Positions 24,001 through 33,310 of a stretch of 64,000 nucleotides of DNA are shown here, piece after piece. A model generated the notes under the pieces. That model did no database searches and was not told the origin of the DNA. It was given only the letters and a program-made list of their open reading frames with translations. Made by a program: the position numbers and the translations under genes. Source of the stretch: Fasciolopsis buskii (taxonomy: Eukaryota > Platyhelminthes > Trematoda > Plagiorchiida > Fasciolidae); contig LUCM01005082.1 in the NCBI GenBank assembly GCA_008360955.1, positions 143,076 to 207,075 on the forward strand, in the 5' to 3' direction. Each line of letters opens with the position of its first letter. Position 1 is the stretch's first letter.

Positions 24001-24627
24001 GATCACCCCGGATCCATTTGTTGTACTCAATTCCGATTGCTGTCGTTTTTGTTGTTGTTGTTGTTGTTGTTGTTTTTGTGTTTGTTGTGGTTGTAATTGG
24101 TTGTCCGAAGAGTTTGCTTCTTGTAGACGAATTTCTTCAGACAGAACAAGATTGATAGGGAAATAACGTCTCATATAGTCCCATACAGCTAAATTTCTCA
24201 CCCACACTCTCGGATGAGATCCACGTTCTTCGGATCGTCGATCAAGCGCCCAATGAATATGGTAGATAAGAACCACGATAAAAACGGTAAAATATCGGAA
24301 AACGTAAAGATAAAAATTCAGCTGGGCCAATATTGACGGTTTCGACTGATTTTGAAGTGCCTTGTAAGTGGAATAAATTCCGGGCAATCGAATGACCAAC
24401 CATCCGAGGATTCCAAACCAAATCAACCAACAGATCAGAGCCAGCGAAAGGAAAAAATAGACCCAAGATAGGGTGCACACGAATTGAAGCACATAGTCCA
24501 CAGTGAGTAGTTTATACCAGTTTACAGATTTTTCACTTTTACACTTATTCGCATCACTAACTCGACGTGTACGAACTCGAATGTCCCCATGCACTTCCAT
24601 ATCACTTAGGTCATTTTCCGTGGACAT
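17940..24627 (-). CDS. DGAT2/MOGAT-family acyltransferase, gene A (complete, 4 exons)
   Basis: This is an ER membrane acyl-CoA:glycerol-lipid acyltransferase, expected to make triacylglycerol from diacylglycerol (or diacylglycerol from monoacylglycerol). Exons 24627-23796, 22299-22116, 20085-19907 and 18091-17940 join through GT-AG introns in phases 1, 2 and 1. Together they give 1347 nt, that is 448 codons plus TAA. The start is a true ATG. Two hydrophobic segments span residues about 43-80 and 104-126. Family motifs in order are RYFPI (154-158), YHPHG (226-230), VVLGGAHEALDSRPG, RRFGFFKLAL, LVPCVSFGE and TVVGPPIPV. The catalytic HPHG is intact. The protein is longer than usual family members (about 330-390 residues) because of an extended N-terminus and a Gln-rich insert at about 177-197. 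Sequence alone cannot separate DGAT2 from MOGAT activity. Gene B is its tandem paralogue. Confidence 0.93.
19027..19122 (-). repeat. SINE-like repeat family 3, minus copy
   Basis: The reverse complement reads GGTAGTGTAGTGGTAATACC, then TTGGAAAGCCCGA, TTGAGCTCAA and GAAACTCGAGTCTGG. It matches the copy at 19348-19483 but lacks about 30 bases in the middle. The first part resembles a tRNA-Gly-type A box (TAGTGYAGTGG). Confidence 0.65.
19348..19483 (+). repeat. SINE-like repeat family 3, plus copy
   Basis: It reads GGTAGTGCAGTGGTAATACA, TTTGGAAAGTCCGAG, CACCAGTGTTGAGCTC and AAAACTCGAGTCTGG. It is inverted with respect to the copy at 19027-19122, with about 225 bp between them. Confidence 0.65.
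19544..19682 (-). repeat. SINE family 1, copy 5 (in gene A intron 3)
   Basis: On minus it reads GGTGGCCAAACGCATTAGG, GGGTTCGAATCCTCCCACC, CAACTGCCCCCCTTGGCAG and CTGTCGGCTGCGGCCC. The 3' tail is truncated to CATTAATAAAC. Confidence 0.85.
19907..20085 (-). CDS. Gene A exon 3
   Basis: A 179-nt exon with acceptor TGCCAG and donor GTCG|GTAAGT. It encodes SALVPCVSFGEPNMYRQV, the family VPxxSFGE block, and ends in YRTPVNTV. A Trp-rich loop (GGWLRRWQDRF) lies between the two. Confidence 0.94.
21322..21352. repeat. (GACT)n microsatellite
   Basis: GGCTGGCTGACTGACTGACTGACTGAG followed by TGAATGAATG. It is a short tetranucleotide repeat inside gene A intron 2. Confidence 0.7.
21808..21920. repeat. Decayed CAGTCA/TCAATCAT tract
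   Basis: About 110 bp of imperfect CAGT, CAAT and CATT units (for example GGTCAGTCAATCAATCATTC). It has the base composition of an old tetranucleotide satellite that has accumulated substitutions. Confidence 0.5.
22116..22299 (-). CDS. Gene A exon 2
   Basis: A 184-nt exon bordered by acceptor TGTACAG and donor GG|GTAAGTG. It encodes ATYKGITYLLDPNQC, then VVVVLGGAHEALDSRPG and RRFGFFKLALMTG, the conserved acyltransferase core after HPHG. The end is phase 2 and the split Gly codon is completed by exon 3. Confidence 0.95.
22300..23795 (-). other. Gene A intron 1 (1.5 kb)
   Basis: Exons 1 and 2 join in phase across it. It holds a short (TTATAG)n run at about 23566-23589. I saw no other feature. 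Confidence 0.85.
23796..24627 (-). CDS. Gene A exon 1 (membrane region, HPHG motif)
   Basis: It encodes residues 1-277 plus the first base of codon 278. It contains the start ATG, both membrane segments, WVRNLAVWDYMRRYFPI, the polyglutamine insert and the catalytic HPHG. It ends at TTTCA|GTAAGTG. The split codon (A + AT) makes Asn 278. The distance from HPHG to the next conserved block then equals that of other family members, so no exon is missing. Confidence 0.93.
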
Positions 24628-25644
24628 TTGTCTGCAGAATAAAGGCCAGTATGGATGTTCAGTCGTTTCAAACCACTACGTGAATGTGTTCATCATCCTC
24701 AACTAGTATGTGACCTTTATATGTCTGTCTGTACTCGTACGCCAGTCTGTCAACTTGTTTGTTAGTTTATCCGTTCATATGCGTTTGCAGATCGGTGCAA
24801 GCAATCACGACGTATCGAGACAAGCTTTGTACACTAACCCTGCTCTCGAACAGTCCCTGTGACCATTGGTCTTGTGATTGGAAATAGTTTTACAAGTTTG
24901 ATCAGTGTGATTGAATGCGTAAACATCATAACATCAACGTCCTCGCCCATCCCACCTCCTCCCTTCCCCCCTCCCTTCCCCCCTCCCTCCCCCCCCTCCC
25001 CGAACCCTCACCACCAATTTCACACTGTGAGAAGTTTATATGCTATCCGAATTGCCGAACACATTTAAGCCGAACACGAGGGTGTCTACGACCCTTTCCT
25101 CATCAAAATATCAACCGATTAGTTTCAAACAAATCAACATGTAGTTATATACAATCTACTGACAAGGCGTAGATGAATAAATGAAATTTGTATTAACGAA
25201 GGATTGAACTTAGTTCAAAATATAATTTGTCGCATATCATTAGGCGTATTTCAGTTTACGTTTCTTTAACAGGACGGTTAAAGATCACGTGGTTCCTGTG
25301 AGTTGCCGCACAGTTTGAATTTTGACAAACAGCGTTTGTACATTTGTGGATCAAAATGTTACTGAACTGACGGAAGTTATTTTACGTTAAAAGGTGTCCA
25401 TTCATTTACCGGTCCGAGGGTTTCTGTTTGTGGCGTTATTTTAAGCCTTTTGGAATCAATGTCTGAAGTTTTGTCCAATTCAGCTCTGATAGACAGCATC
25501 AATTCGTACTGTGGCCTGTCAATCTGAAGATAGATGACCGAAACTCAGAAGTCAACGGTCCACGATGCATGTGCCTGTGTTGAAGTTATGGAAAGTTGAA
25601 TCCAGACAGTATTTTTGGGTACCACAAAAAGTGCTCTAAATTAA
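24628..25644. other. Upstream flank of gene A
   Basis: The promoter of gene A should lie here, but I see no convincing TATA or initiator. The notable feature is the polypyrimidine tract at 24955-25005. No exon was recognised. Confidence 0.4.
24955..25005. repeat. Polypyrimidine (C/T) tract
   Basis: A roughly 50-bp run of nearly pure C and T built from CCCTCC and CTTCCCCCC units, about 330 bp upstream of the gene A start codon. Such tracts can form triplex (H-DNA) or act as GA/CT-box promoter elements. No function is shown here. Confidence 0.7.
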
Positions 25645-26287
25645 GACAGAAAGACTTTTGGCTATAATATAAACATACTAGTTTCTGAGATTGATCTATA
25701 ACCACTAGGTTTGCTCGGTTGACCAGTGCTTCTAAGTATTCCGGAACCGACTGGATTTTATTCCAGTGGAGAATGGATCGATAAATGAAAAACCTGAAGC
25801 GAATACCAACTCGACGAACAAATCTCAGTTTGTGAGTACGGAAGCAGATCGGACGGCTTTAATCCAACGTAATATAAAAAGGACAAGAGTCGTACCAGTG
25901 GATGAATCACTCCCCAGAACAAGGATGACTAAACCGTTGGTAAACACAATGTACAATGGATCCAGAGCTAAAATAGAGACCAAAGCGGAGGCCATTACGA
26001 AAGTTCGTTTCGAGACAGTTTCAAAAAAGGCCAGAACCGAGGAAGGCGGATCCAATACCGACGAAGGACTTACAATGTCCAGCACAACCGTCATCCAGAC
26101 TGAAGCATCTAAGAATAAAAATGTAGAAGAAGGTAGCCAGCCCAACCGAAGTGCATCGTAGGAATTGAGACACCTGGGAAGACGAAGATGGTTAGAATTT
26201 TGATCTGACTTGCAGATGAATCAACCACAATACTTCTTGGGGTCTAGAGATGATGATGATGATGATGATGATGATCATGATGATGAT
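25645..26287. repeat. 643-bp duplicated segment, copy 1
   Basis: By eye it matches 26609-27251 base for base at a fixed offset of 964. It contains the 131-codon open frame and the start of the (GAT)n array. Perfect identity with a single N between the copies points to an assembly join rather than an old duplication. Confidence 0.85.
25767..26161 (+). CDS. Unrecognised 131-codon open frame, possible internal exon (copy 1)
   Basis: It lies behind an acceptor-like TTTTATTCCAG and stays open from ENGSINEKPEAN to TAG. The only upstream start is GTG at 25766, so an internal exon is more likely than a complete gene. The peptide is rich in Thr, Ser, Glu and Lys (for example KVRFETVSKKARTEEGG), hydrophilic, without membrane segments, and looks disordered. 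A donor-like GAAG|GTAGCC lies near 26131. I recognise no family. It is on the strand opposite gene A, about 1.1 kb from the gene A start. It may be chance or part of an unknown plus-strand gene. Confidence 0.3.
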
Positions 26288-26375
26288 GATGATGATCATG
26301 ATGATGATGATGATGATCATGATGATGATGATGATGATCATGATGATGATGATGATGATCATGATGATGATGATG

Positions 26376-26408
<33 letters not shown>

Positions 26409-26411
26409 ATC

Positions 26412-26443
<32 letters not shown>

Positions 26444-26459
26444 CATGATGATGATGATG

Positions 26460-26492
<33 letters not shown>

Positions 26493-26513
26493 ATGATCAT
26501 GATGATGATGATG

Positions 26514-26560
<47 letters not shown>

Positions 26561-26576
26561 CATGATGATGATGATG

Positions 26577-26607
<31 letters not shown>
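26250..26607. repeat. (GAT)n/(CAT) microsatellite with higher-order pattern
   Basis: About 360 bp of GAT triplets interrupted at intervals by CAT. The run lengths between CATs are about 6, 6, 6, 6, 6, then 2, 6, 10, 6, 2, 7, 6, 2, 10, 6, 2. So a 21-bp unit is followed by a repeating longer block. It translates to Asp/His runs on plus and His/Asp on minus, which I do not regard as genes. Confidence 0.9.
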
Positions 26608-26608
26608 N
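26608..26608. other. Single undetermined base (N) at the junction
   Basis: The only N noticed in the window lies exactly where the (GAT)n array meets the second copy of the 643-bp segment. Confidence 0.95.
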
Positions 26609-27251
26609 GACAGAAAGACTTTTGGCTATAATATAAACATACTAGTTTCTGAGATTGATCTATAACCACTAGGTTTGCTCGGTTGACCAGTGCTTCTAAG
26701 TATTCCGGAACCGACTGGATTTTATTCCAGTGGAGAATGGATCGATAAATGAAAAACCTGAAGCGAATACCAACTCGACGAACAAATCTCAGTTTGTGAG
26801 TACGGAAGCAGATCGGACGGCTTTAATCCAACGTAATATAAAAAGGACAAGAGTCGTACCAGTGGATGAATCACTCCCCAGAACAAGGATGACTAAACCG
26901 TTGGTAAACACAATGTACAATGGATCCAGAGCTAAAATAGAGACCAAAGCGGAGGCCATTACGAAAGTTCGTTTCGAGACAGTTTCAAAAAAGGCCAGAA
27001 CCGAGGAAGGCGGATCCAATACCGACGAAGGACTTACAATGTCCAGCACAACCGTCATCCAGACTGAAGCATCTAAGAATAAAAATGTAGAAGAAGGTAG
27101 CCAGCCCAACCGAAGTGCATCGTAGGAATTGAGACACCTGGGAAGACGAAGATGGTTAGAATTTTGATCTGACTTGCAGATGAATCAACCACAATACTTC
27201 TTGGGGTCTAGAGATGATGATGATGATGATGATGATGATCATGATGATGAT
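26609..27251. repeat. 643-bp duplicated segment, copy 2
   Basis: It matches 25645-26287. It starts directly after the N and ends in a short (GAT)9 run that leads into unique sequence (AGGAGCCAAGCCC). This copy is the one with unique sequence on its right side, so it probably shows the true right junction. Confidence 0.85.
26731..27125 (+). CDS. Unrecognised open frame, copy 2 of the 131-codon frame
   Basis: Identical to the frame at 25767-26161. The region behind it (acceptor-like CTTGCAG at about 27173-27179, then a frame reading MNQPQYFLGSR, a D/H run and SQAQNNKPDIFSG up to a donor-like AAG|GTAAAC near 27314) could be a following exon. The phase is not proven. Confidence 0.28.
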
Positions 27252-27314
27252 CATCATGATAGGAGCCAAGCCCAGAACAATAAACCGGATATTTTCTCGG
27301 GTTGTGTAACTAAG

Positions 27315-28399
27315 GTAAACAAAAAGGATAAAACGATGAATGAGCAAGACAAGTCTACAATCAAAACGTGTATGTGGGATAAGATTGTTTGCATCGTTCA
27401 GGAAGAGTGATGCGAATTAACCACCAAGACAGAAGCGTTTGATGTAGTTGCTGGCACAGAAATTTGGAGCCATCGCAATTTCCATGAAATGCGAATGAGG
27501 TAGAGCAAAACATGCTAACAGATAAAGAGTCTGGGGAGCCATGCTTGTATACCAAGATCTCGGGGACTGAAAGATCGTGATCACAATGAAATTGCGGGAC
27601 GCTCCAGGTAACATTATGCGTTGTGATCGCATCGTGTGCGTCTGCAGAGCCTCCAATACATCTACATCTAACAGAATACCGAACTGATAGAACTGATACA
27701 AATAGTACCGGTTCAAACGAAAGGTTTTAATCTATTGCAAGACTTCAATCTCTCGGACGTGAACTAGGAGAATGAAAATACGTAAAGGCGAAACCCCAGG
27801 AGAACTAGTTCTGCAATGGATTCTTTTTATGCTGTCTGGCTCTGTATTCAAGACGGGCTTCTAGTCGCGGTAGAGTACAATGTCCCTTGCGGTTATAGGT
27901 CTGAAGGGAACTTAAGGGAGATAGTATTTGATGAGCTGCTAGTCAAAAGTTTCCAATGCCAATTCAGTTTACTTTCGGTAGGTGGTAAACTGCCGGCTTG
28001 AGAATCTATCTATCTAAGAATTAATCTTTTTTATATCAGAACATCAAGTCAAATGTCAACCAGAAAGGTAAAAGTTATTATATAGGGTCTAATTATGGCG
28101 AAGTCTAAAAAAGTCTGTAACAAGCACCAACCGTCATAAAAACATACCAAAAACAAAGCGAGCAAAAGGAATTGGGCAAAATATGTGGTGTGTCGGACGT
28201 GACAGCCGGAGGCATGTGTAATAGGATGTAAGTGTTCCAAAGAAAAGAGAATCACTTGTTCCAGTGTAGGTTATTACAATCCCCGAGTGGTATTACGCCT
28301 GAGCACAGTGAACGGCAAGAAAGCAAAGACTGCAGTTCTTCACAAAAGAGACCAGAAGACAACTGAGCTCCAACCATAAACAGAAGAATCCAATATCAT
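27315..28399. other. No firm gene
   Basis: A minus-strand frame at 27716-27417 is open for about 99 codons but begins with TTG and shows no domain. No repeat family of this window was recognised before the LINE remnant. Confidence 0.35.
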
Positions 28400-30110
28400 A
28401 CTAGAGACTTTCAAGGACATCTTTCACTCATCTAATGAGGTCCATGTCAAATTGAATATCCCGGGAATCCCGAAGATTCCCGGAAATCCGGGAACCTTTT
28501 ACAACAGAGGTGTAATTCTTTAAGGAGTTGAGTATGCTGAATGCGTTTAAGCTTCCGGTCCGGATGGGCCGGGTCCGGCAGTCGGTCAACCACTAGCCCG
28601 AACTGCTAATCACCCCCTGTTACGCAGCTCTGCAATGCCTTCCTCGAAGAGGAGCGATTGTCAGAGGAATGGAAAAATGTATACAGTAGTAGATGTAGAT
28701 TCGTGTAAATCTAGACACAGGCCACAGAACTGCAGACTGGTGAGCCTAAATTCTGTGCTATGTAAATGTTTAGAGCGAATAATCAGAAGCCGAACTTGCA
28801 GGCACCCATTGAAATACAATGGTATTTTAAAAGCGCATAATGGATCCACCGCAAATCTTTTGGGTTTTCCTGATGGGGGAACAAAATGATTCGATAAAAT
28901 CTAGTGGACCAATGTTTATTAAGCAAAATTTGGCAATGCTTTTGACTCCCTTAACCACAGACTCCTGGAACACGAAGTCCATACTCTGAAAAACACTGTG
29001 GGGTGAGCTTCGTTACTAGGGCAAAAGCCCGCTTGGATGAAGAATGTTTAACGCGGGACTGGATGTTTCACAACCGCCTAAGCTAACATACAAAATGCTA
29101 TCTCCCAGGAATCGATACTAAAACAAGCTGTTTTCTTCACATTCATCAACGATTAAGCGCAGACCATACGTAACTTATGGCTTTTTTGATAATAGTATGA
29201 AAGCAATAGGCATTAACCAAGAACAGAACATTCAAGTAGTCAATACATGATCACGCAAGTGAGGCCTTCTACCGAACTTGACCAACTACAAAAGGATGAA
29301 CTCAAGAAAGGAAGATGAAACAAATTGGATCGGAGATGTCATAAGGGCGCCACAATATCGAAATATCTTACATCCTCCATGCAGTGCGAAGCAAGAGGGA
29401 CTTATTTGAGCTCAGTTCAACGGTATCTTGTAGGAAAACTAAATTGTTTGAACCACCTCACGTGACCATCTTAAGGCCACATCTCGAATACGGTATGCAA
29501 AAATGGAGGCCTTACTTAGAGAAGCATATAATTTTCTCACAAAATCCGTAGAAATTAGCCACCAAAATGATAACTGGACAACGGCACGAAGTCTACCACG
29601 AAGCATCTTAAAAGTTGGTCACTTTCTGTTCCAGACACCAAAGCATAGGTGATGGTGTCAGTGAGAAGTTCAAGCGCGTAAGAACATTTTAGGCATAGCA
29701 TTGGGCAATATTCGTATCATTTGCTGACAAGAACCTTTAAGAGCACGGTTTAACACTGAATCGAAGCTACATAGGACTCCAAGTGGGATCTAGTCTCATT
29801 TATCAACGGAGTGATGCTATTAGGGTATGAACTTTAGAAACTAGTAATCAGCTAGAGTAATACAGATTAACTTAGAATATAAGCTGTATTCGAATATTAG
29901 CTGACGGTATAACCAGAGCTGGGATCTTGAGGAAGTCTAGGTGTGAATTCGAAACATCTAAGGAATCTGATATTCCTTGCTATACTTTCCGTTCAGAAGA
30001 AACCAAATGCTGTAAGCTACAAAAATTCACTGCTATTACACCGATCTGGATTCCGAGGTGGCTAAAATGCAAAGTCGTCTCCTGTACACGCTAAAATTAA
30101 CTGAACTGAA
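28400..30110 (+). mobile_element. CR1/Jockey-like LINE, 5'-truncated and decayed
   Basis: Reverse transcriptase remnants read NCRLVSLNSVLCKCLERII (near 28730-28790), then NLLGFPDGGTK, then after stops FDSLNHRLLEHE (near 28940). The C-terminal part RPHLEYGMQKWRPYLEK lies near 29472-29525. The order fits the Jockey/CR1 superfamily, where PVSLTSVxxKxLE is followed by AFDxVxH and RPxLEYxxxVW. Stops and frameshifts break the frame throughout. The remnant runs into an ACTGA-unit repeat that may be its 3' tail. It faces an RTE-like LINE tail to tail. The 5' border is uncertain. Confidence 0.7.
28461..28483. repeat. Perfect 9-bp inverted repeat
   Basis: CCGGGAATC, five bases (CCGAA), then GATTCCCGG. 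A further partial repeat CCGGGAA follows. It lies in the upstream part of the CR1-like remnant and would form a strong hairpin. Confidence 0.7.
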
Positions 30111-30215
30111 CTTTCTCTGAAAATTGGTCTAACTGAGTTGTACTGAACTGAACTGAACTGAACTGAACTGAACTGAAAGGAAATTAAATGAACTGAAATG
30201 AAATGAACTGAACCG
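30110..30215. repeat. (ACTGA)n pentanucleotide repeat
   Basis: Seven near-perfect ACTGA units at about 30142-30176, flanked by degenerate GAACTGAAATGA units. The position right after the CR1-like remnant suggests a LINE 3' tail of short repeats. Confidence 0.75.
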
Positions 30216-30439
30216 ATAGAATAATGCCTGTCACGTATATACAAAGTTTCCCAGACATTGAAATACCCGCGAAGCATGCAGAAGAACACCTTGAATCGAG
30301 CCCAAATAAAAATCATCAGCATCAAAACTTTTCAGCATCAAACAGTAGAGCAAGCGAGTTTTCGCTCACAGTTACGAGTTACTATAAATAGAGTGAATAT
30401 ACAAGGGAAAAAGAAAATGAACCTACACAGGCAAATAAG

Positions 30440-33310
30440 GTAAGAATTCTGCTGTAGCCAACACACGGAACATAGCCATATCCTTGAGTTTTTCAGGCCA
30501 TCCAGTTGTCGAGTCTTTCGGACCCCAACCACGAAGACGTGAGACACCTACTTTACCTAAGTTCGGTGTGTATTTTCTTATTCCATGTTGCTATATCATG
30601 GATTCCTCTACTTCGTGGGAGGGATGCGAAATAGGGCACGGTATGGTAGGTGAATGTTCATCATACGCAGCACGACCAGCGTAGTCTACTAAGCTTCGCA
30701 GGCTAAGATAAGGTATTTTCAGAATTAGCATCTAGTACTAGATTCCTCACTTCCACACTACTCACCCGGTCACTCCATCCAGTCCTCACGATGCGACGTA
30801 GACATCAATGATCAAAAACCTCCAGTTGATAAACATCTCCGACACGGATTCTCCATGTCTCGTAACCGTACAACGGAAGCGAACACACTGCAGAGCAGTA
30901 CACACAAACTTTCAATTTCAGTGAAATATCAGGCCGACGCCACAAGTGTTACAATCCAGCGTGAGTTCCTCGAGCTTTCGGTATGCACGTGGTAACATCC
31001 AATGCCGTGCTAGGAACGGTTGACACGCAGCTGTTAAGATAACTGAAACGGTCCGCAGCCGCTAATTACTTTCCGTCCAACATCAGGTTCGGCATTACTG
31101 TCGTCCAGTCCTGTAACAGCACTTTGCACTCTGAAGGTGCAAAGCACATGCCAAATGGAACTATAGCCCTCGGGAGTCTGCCTAGTACGCGTTGTGCATG
31201 GTGCGCTAATTCGAGAGGATACACGATGCCGTCTGCGTAGTCTGCGTTTCACAGTTCCCTCTTATTTCCCAGTCCGATTCCTACAGCCTGAAGATCTTCT
31301 GAAGCACCGTCCATCACCTCGTCCATGATGAAGTTGGACAGGAATGGAGAGAAGGGACACATTTGTCAAATACCATTGATTGTTTGGATTGAACTTGGTG
31401 GTTCACCGTATGCCCTCACAGGACCACAGGTATGCTCGCTACAAGTTCATGAACTTCGCTGGCCTACCATTCTGATGAGTAGTACTGATCCACTGGGTCG
31501 AACATGTCTTCCAAGACCAAAAATTTGTGATAGCAGGAGGGCAACGTGTGTGGCGGATCTCGATTAACTCACAAAGAGTGAATATTTGGTCGATGCAACC
31601 TCGATCTGGACGAAATCCAGTCTGCTATTCGCGGATAATACCCTCGAGAACGGGTGTCAAGCGGCACAGCATTATTGAAGCTAGAGCCTTAGTAACTATC
31701 GTAATTAAACTAATCCCACGATAGTTACCACAGTCACTCCGTTTTTCTTCTTCTTCAGTATGGGTGCAATCAGCAACTAGCTTTACGATAACGGAATACG
31801 TTCCTCCTAAATATCCCGAATCATGGAGGTTGGTGCTTTTGACAGGGTTTCTCCACCCAATCTGAAAAGTACTGGGGGAATTTCGTTGGGACTGGCTGCT
31901 TTTCCCCTCTCCAGAAGTCGAATGTTCGACTCAGATCTCACTTTCGTTTCGTGATCAAGTGAAACATCCCAAGGATTCGCAGTTGCAGCCGTGGGCTTAA
32001 AGACCTGAGCGTGCGGCCAGCTAAACTGATTCTTGAAGTGCTCAGCCCAACGGTCCAGCCTTTGTGGTCTACCATGGATGCACTCTCCAGTCCTATCGCA
32101 CACGACTTCATTAACCGAAGTTCGCCGCCCATTGCTGAGGCGCATAAGCTTAAACAGTCTTTGACTGTTACCTAAAGCGGACGCTCCCTCCATCTCTTCG
32201 GCTACCTTAACCCACCAGCTTTCGCGGTCATTCCTAAGGCTTATGGTCATCTGACGCTGCAACTGTTGACGCATCTTATTCATTTCCTTGCAGTTAAGCA
32301 GCTCGCGTTTTTGCTCCATTAGAATTAGCGACGCTTGAGAGATCCAGTGTTTTTGATGAACGCTAGATCTGGGACCACAGTCGGAATGTGCTGACAAATG
32401 CATAGCTTACTTAATTTGATCCCATTACTCGTCTACAGTGTTGATCGTCGGAATTCTTAGTTCCTCGGATAGTTTCTTTTCGTAGCTGTTACGAACAGCC
32501 GAATCATACAAACGTTCGACAGCCAATCGGGTTTGTGGCCTGCGTCGATGGCCATTCAACTGCAGCAAAAATCGCATTAAAACTAACGCATGGTCCGATT
32601 CGACGTACGTGGTCCAGTATGATCTACAGTTCTGGACAGAACCGCGCCAACGGTAGCCAACTGCAATATGGTCAATCTGACTCAGTGTAACTGTCGAGTT
32701 GGAACGCCACGTCGCTGTGCGACGCGAACTGTGTCGGAAATGTCGTACTAGATAGGAATAAATGATTGTCTTAACAAAACTGGAGAAGCCTTTCTCCATT
32801 ATCTGTTCGTTGAGCAGGCAAGACGCATCGCCCACCTAAACAGGATTCCGATGCACTAAGTTTTCTAACTTGTGCATTAAAATTATCTGCAGCCACTACA
32901 GTGTCAGGGCCTTTGCCCTGCCGAATAAAAGTGACGACCTGACCAGCCTGTATGAGAGTGCGCACATTGAAGGAACCGAGATTCATAGGCTGACGAGGCT
33001 TGAGAAAATGTGAGCTAACAGACTGAAAACCACGCGCTAAACTATTTGACAGTGAACCGTTACGAGTATCAGGTGTGTTATCAGCGAGCACACTATTCGT
33101 AGCTAGATGGCGGAAATGGATTTAGTTGAAAGCAAAAGATGGAGGTTGAATAAAGAAGCGGGAACTGTGAGCAGTAGCACACTTATCACTATCCACCCCG
33201 CTCAAAGCAATGGGTAGTGCGGTCCTGATTACCCTGCAGGACGGCCGATGCAGTATGGAATTATTTGTAGGCGTGTAACTCACGGGGTTGATGGACGGGT
33301 GCTGCAAGGG
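30440..33310 (-). mobile_element. RTE-like LINE with endonuclease and RT remnants, inactive
   Basis: On minus the endonuclease begins NLGSFNVRTL (near 32985). It then has a deletion to DNFNAQVRKLSASES, and continues with IDHIAVGY (near 32676) and ESDHALVL (near 32600). A linker (WWVKVAEEMEGA, then RLDRWAEHFKNQF) follows. RT blocks read GNYRGISLITIVTKAL (near 31720), then a stop, QTGFRPDRGCIDQIFTL (near 31625), and YADG at 31239-31228 in place of YADD. The C-terminal GWGPK block is near 30525. Several stops and frameshifts make it dead. Upstream of the endonuclease, to about 33310, is probable 5' untranslated sequence. The overall plan matches the RTE-type elements common in trematodes. Confidence 0.85.

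Noticed and set aside
26192..26669. Long Asp/His, Met/Ile and His/Asp open frames over the (GAT)n array on both strands
   Set aside because: They are only translations of a microsatellite; no flanking conserved coding sequence in the same frame supports a protein.
18788..28628. Shared 15-mer ACCCCCTGTTACGCA at about 18789 and 28613
   Set aside because: Flanks do not align; one such match is expected by chance in this length.
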